Source: Chryseobacterium sp. BGARF1 (GTDB lineage: Bacteria; Bacteroidota; Bacteroidia; Flavobacteriales; Weeksellaceae). From it: DNA of 64,000 bases. Positions 61,160-64,000 of this stretch are shown one piece after another. The stretch's first letter is position 1, and every line of letters begins with the position of its first letter. The position numbers were made by a program, and so were the translations under genes. Below the pieces are notes generated by a model that did not search any database, had not been told where the DNA came from, and saw only the letters and a program-made list of their open reading frames with translations. The DNA lies in the NCBI RefSeq assembly GCF_001677955.1, contig NZ_LELA01000042.1:146753-210752 (forward strand). The letters are read 5' to 3'.

Positions 61160-63688
61160 TTAAAACCCAAACTGGAAGCCAGCCTTTATTCCAAATTTAG
61201 ACACATCTTGTCTGTCTAAATAGTTTCCTCTCCAGTTGAAATCTACACGGAAAATCCTGATATTTCCAAAGCCAATATTTTCAATACCAAAACCATATTC
61301 GTAATAAATTTGCTGGTCTGGAGCCGAGTATTTTATATTATCTACATTGATATTTTTTGATGCGTCACTCAAAGATCCGTAAGCTCCTCTAATGAACGCA
61401 ACTTCTCTTAACTTCAATTTCTTAATTAAAGGGATGAAAGAAAGTATCTTACCGTTAAAATGATGTTCTATATGAAGTGTTGAATACGTATCTGCAACAA
61501 ATTCATAATAATTCAACTGAGCAAAGGTATTCGGAACAATTCCATACGACTGATTTCCGGGAATGATATTCTGCAACGCCAAAGGAACGGTATCAAAGTT
61601 TTTCCCGGCTTCAAAATTCAGCAATGTTTTCCCCCAGCTTCCCAAAAGTATCGGTTTGTAAAACATAAACTGCAATTTATTATAATTAAAATCTGCATTA
61701 AACAAACCTTCAATACCTCTCGTATATTTTAAAACAATGGTCGGTGCCAAAGTTCCATGCTCGTAGCGGTCAACTCCTGTTTGAGAAAACGTAGCTCCCG
61801 GTCTTGCAATTAAACTTATCGTAACATGCGAATCATTGGTTGTTTTTCTTAAATCTCCATTTCTAAAATACATCAAGCTAAAACCTGAAGGATTAGCCGA
61901 CTTAATGCTTTGCATCGTTCCGTCAACTCTTACCTGGAAATTTTTCCAAGGCTCAATAGATGTAAAGAAACTTGTTTGGTTTACCGAACTCAAAGAAGCA
62001 TTTTCTCCTCTTGCAAAAACCGTTGAAGAAGCAAATGAACGTGATAAAATTCCGTCTTCAGTGGTTAACTGTACTCCAAGTTGCGTAATGTCTCTTTTTG
62101 TTCCTCCTCCAATCATAAAACGGTTTACCCTATTGAACATATATCGACCTTCGACTCCATATTTGAATTGCTGATCTTTAAAACCATACGCATTATAAAA
62201 CTCCACTCTCCAAGGGTCATTTTGAGTAAAATATGTTCTGGCTCCAAGTCTTATTCTGTCACCTTCCACTTCATTCTTCCCGTAAATAGATGTTATAGGA
62301 CCCAAATCAATTCCTTTAGTTACATTATAATATCGAGATGCCAATGTTTCTGTAAGTTTAATGATCCTGTTGAATTTCGGAGTTTGTTGCAATCTGTCAA
62401 GCATTTCATAAACGCCTTTTTCTTCTTTAGATAAAGAATCTGGTCTTGCATTCGTCCAAAAAGCATCATCCTTATCAACAAAGCGGTCATCATATTCTTC
62501 TTTTCTTCGTGTGAAAACGGTATCAGACAAAGGCTTATCAAAATCATAGTCAGAATAATCTACGGACCTTTTAGCTATGACACTTTTTGCCGTCTTCTTT
62601 TTAGAAAAGGGAGTCATTTCTATTTCTGTGACGTATTTTTTAGGCAAAAATGTTTCATCATCCGGATTATCATATTCCAATTCAGTAGAAATCGAATTGA
62701 TGAAGTTGATATTAATTTTATTGGTAGACTTTAAAGTAGCTTCTAAAACCGCATAAGAATCGGTGTCAATATAAAGATATCCCTGAAAAGCCAAAACCTC
62801 AGTTCTTCTAGGCTGATAACGTATCTTATAAGCTCTTTCTCCTCGAATGGATACCGTATCCGTCAAATTGTAATCATAGGTACTAAAACCGTCGGTTCCT
62901 ACAGGGCTTGGAAAACCAATATCGAAATAATTTAAAGTGTTATCATAGATATTGATGTCACGGTAAAGGTTTTTAGCTGTAATTGCGATCACTTGATTAT
63001 CCTGAAAACCCGAAGTTTTCTGGGCAACTAAAAGCTTTTTAGTTTTTTTATTGGGTTTGTTTTGTCCGAAATGATTGTAAATAGATTCATTTAAGAAAAT
63101 AGGCAACGCCATTTTTCCTCTTGCGGTAGAATCGGCATAATCAAAGATAAAATCTAACTTATTAAATATTTTTTTGTGCATAAAAGCACTGTCGAGATTA
63201 TTGGCATCAAACTGGATTTTCTCGTATTCTTTGTAGGTGTAGGTATTAAATTTATCAAGACCGTTATTTCTCTTACGTTTCCAGACTTCCTGCATAATTC
63301 GGTATGCAGGATTTTCTTTTTTATTTTTAAATTTTGTTTTCTCGTTGTGAATAACAACTTCCTCAATGCTGCTTACTTTTTCAGAAGAAAGCTTTATAAT
63401 AAGATTATTGCTATTATCCTGAGTAATTTCTACACTTTCTAAAGCATAGTTTTTTTTCTGAAATTTTAGTTTGTAAATAATACTGTCAGATTTTACCGTG
63501 AAGCTTCCGGAAGTGGTTGTAAGAACAGGTATATTGTTATCATTAATAAAAACTTCAACAGCAGTAATCTCTTTATTGGTCTTAGCATCTACGATCTTTC
63601 CGTTTGCTGAGTTTTGGGCATGAAAAAGACTGGTTATAAAAAGGGATATGTATAGGAAACCGTATTTAAATTGATTGGTTGACATCAT
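61160..63688 (-). CDS. DUF5686 outer-membrane protein with carboxypeptidase-regulatory-like domain
   Basis: The 842-residue protein has a signal peptide (ending FHAQNS at about 26), an N-terminal beta-sandwich of the CarboxypepD_reg-like type (about 30-105: GKIVDAKTNKEITAVEVFIND), a middle DUF5686 region (RIMQEVWKRKRNN, NLDSAFMHKKIFNKLDF and GERAYKIRYQPRR) and a C-terminal barrel of many beta strands ending in FGIKAGFQFGF with terminal Phe. The architecture places it in the outer membrane. Function unknown; related proteins occur in TonB-dependent systems. Two adjacent ATGs at 63688 and 63685 are possible starts. Confidence 0.9.
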   Translation of the reverse strand: MMSTNQFKYGFLYISLFITSLFHAQNSANGKIVDAKTNKEITAVEVFINDNNIPVLTTTSGSFTVKSDSIIYKLKFQKKNYALESVEITQDNSNNLIIKLSSEKVSSIEEVVIHNEKTKFKNKKENPAYRIMQEVWKRKRNNGLDKFNTYTYKEYEKIQFDANNLDSAFMHKKIFNKLDFIFDYADSTARGKMALPIFLNESIYNHFGQNKPNKKTKKLLVAQKTSGFQDNQVIAITAKNLYRDINIYDNTLNYFDIGFPSPVGTDGFSTYDYNLTDTVSIRGERAYKIRYQPRRTEVLAFQGYLYIDTDSYAVLEATLKSTNKININFINSISTELEYDNPDDETFLPKKYVTEIEMTPFSKKKTAKSVIAKRSVDYSDYDFDKPLSDTVFTRRKEEYDDRFVDKDDAFWTNARPDSLSKEEKGVYEMLDRLQQTPKFNRIIKLTETLASRYYNVTKGIDLGPITSIYGKNEVEGDRIRLGARTYFTQNDPWRVEFYNAYGFKDQQFKYGVEGRYMFNRVNRFMIGGGTKRDITQLGVQLTTEDGILSRSFASSTVFARGENASLSSVNQTSFFTSIEPWKNFQVRVDGTMQSIKSANPSGFSLMYFRNGDLRKTTNDSHVTISLIARPGATFSQTGVDRYEHGTLAPTIVLKYTRGIEGLFNADFNYNKLQFMFYKPILLGSWGKTLLNFEAGKNFDTVPLALQNIIPGNQSYGIVPNTFAQLNYYEFVADTYSTLHIEHHFNGKILSFIPLIKKLKLREVAFIRGAYGSLSDASKNINVDNIKYSAPDQQIYYEYGFGIENIGFGNIRIFRVDFNWRGNYLDRQDVSKFGIKAGFQFGF

Positions 63689-63887
63689 TCGTATCTTCGA
63701 GCAATTAGCTAAACAAAAACTATGCTGTTTTATTATTAAATTTTAAAAGTTTTTTAAAGACTTTTATGTTTATCTGTAAAACTGCAAATGTAACGAAAAT
63801 AAAGCTATGAATATTGTGCCTAGAGAAAGGTTAAAGCTGATATTTGATAAAAAAAGCGAAGTTATATTTTGGGAAGAAAATAAAACA

Positions 63888-63917
63888 AAAAAGACTTACA
63901 ATAATGTAAGTCTTTTT
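63888..63917 (-). terminator. Terminator after tRNA-Asn
   Basis: A 12-base perfect stem (AAAAAGACTTAC and GTAAGTCTTTTT) around AATAAT, starting 2 bases past the tRNA 3' end on the minus strand, with a TTTTTTGTTTT tail. Confidence 0.88.
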
Positions 63918-63918
63918 G

Positions 63919-63992
63919 CTCCTCCTCTTGGGCTCGAACCAAGGACCCTCTGATTAACAGTCAGATGCTCTAACCAACTGAGCTAAGGAGGA
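63919..63992 (-). tRNA. tRNA-Asn (anticodon GTT)
   Basis: On the minus strand TCCTCCT pairs with AGGAGGA as acceptor stem; D-arm TAGCTCAGTTGGTTAGAGC, anticodon arm CTGACTGTTAATCAG with anticodon GTT, and T-arm CTTGGTTCGAGCCCAAG follow. Discriminator base G is followed by CA, so the full CCA end is not encoded. A terminator lies next to it. Confidence 0.97.
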
Positions 63993-64000
63993 ATGTTCCT

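Noticed and set aside
61836..62434. Plus-strand ORFs inside the DUF5686 gene
   Set aside because: Shadows of a large outer-membrane protein gene on the opposite strand.
63807..63960. Short plus-strand ORF running into the tRNA-Asn region
   Set aside because: It would read through the tRNA terminator and the tRNA itself.
1..64000. CRISPR arrays, prophage, insertion sequences or integrases
   Set aside because: No regularly spaced direct repeats, no transposase, integrase or phage structural genes are visible.

Overview
This is an AT-rich stretch of chromosome from a member of the Bacteroidota, most likely class Flavobacteriia and close to Chryseobacterium or Elizabethkingia (Weeksellaceae). 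The assignment rests on gene content (GLPGLI-family protein, DUF5686, DUF4836, DUF4251 and DUF3820 proteins, a BlaR1-like protein with a TonB tail, MeaB plus methylmalonyl-CoA mutase, tryptophanase), on TAnnTTTG-type promoter boxes in place of sigma-70 boxes, and on weak Shine-Dalgarno sequences. I see no prophage, transposase or CRISPR array. Almost all of it reads as ordinary core genome, with small accessory elements between genes.

Layout. 1-7.4 kb (minus): a glycosyltransferase cut by the window edge, a small conserved protein, a membrane protein, a two-gene Fe-S oxidoreductase, an MCE/MlaD protein and the periplasmic folding factor PpiD. 7.6-24.9 kb (mostly plus): lon, an AI-2E family transporter, a DoxX-like protein, a glutaryl-CoA-dehydrogenase-like enzyme (minus), a DUF4349 lipoprotein, pgi, a RelE/ParE-type toxin-antitoxin pair, folD, queE, a sugar-phosphate transferase, the lipid transporter genes mlaE-mlaF followed by an outer-membrane barrel, and an M48 protease. 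25-31.6 kb: meaB, two tandem cytochrome c lipoproteins, then a minus-strand run rtcB-prfH-TPR protein-lipoprotein-dipeptide epimerase with an unusually long structured leader in front of rtcB. 31.7-34.9 kb (plus): a compact DUF4836 lipoprotein / ABC ATPase / FtsX-like permease operon. 35-45 kb: two unknown proteins, methylmalonyl-CoA mutase, a prolyl oligopeptidase, a 2-oxoglutarate-dependent oxygenase, menD, and the p-aminobenzoate genes pabC-like and pabB. 45-53.9 kb: paralogous membrane proteins with a second AI-2E transporter, uvrB, a blaI-blaR1-like regulatory pair and a PQQ-type sugar dehydrogenase. 54-64 kb: tryptophanase, DUF502, miaE, an acyltransferase, a zinc protease lipoprotein, a GLPGLI protein, rplU-rpmA, a DUF5686 outer-membrane protein and tRNA-Asn.

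How the genes fit together. Several themes recur: envelope lipid and protein homeostasis (MlaD, MlaE, MlaF, PpiD, M48, Lon, DUF5686), branched-chain/propionyl-CoA catabolism (MeaB, mutase, acyl-CoA dehydrogenase), chorismate-derived cofactors (MenD, PabB, PabC-like) and RNA or ribosome repair (RtcB with PrfH). The most interesting signals are (1) the roughly 460-nt leader of the rtcB-prfH operon, with a good promoter, a 25-codon ORF and an intrinsic terminator well before rtcB, which looks like an attenuator or a separate small RNA; (2) two copies of a two-hairpin intergenic element at 38.4 and 53.9 kb that differ by compensatory base changes; and (3) the DUF4836-ABC-permease operon, for which I know no assigned function.
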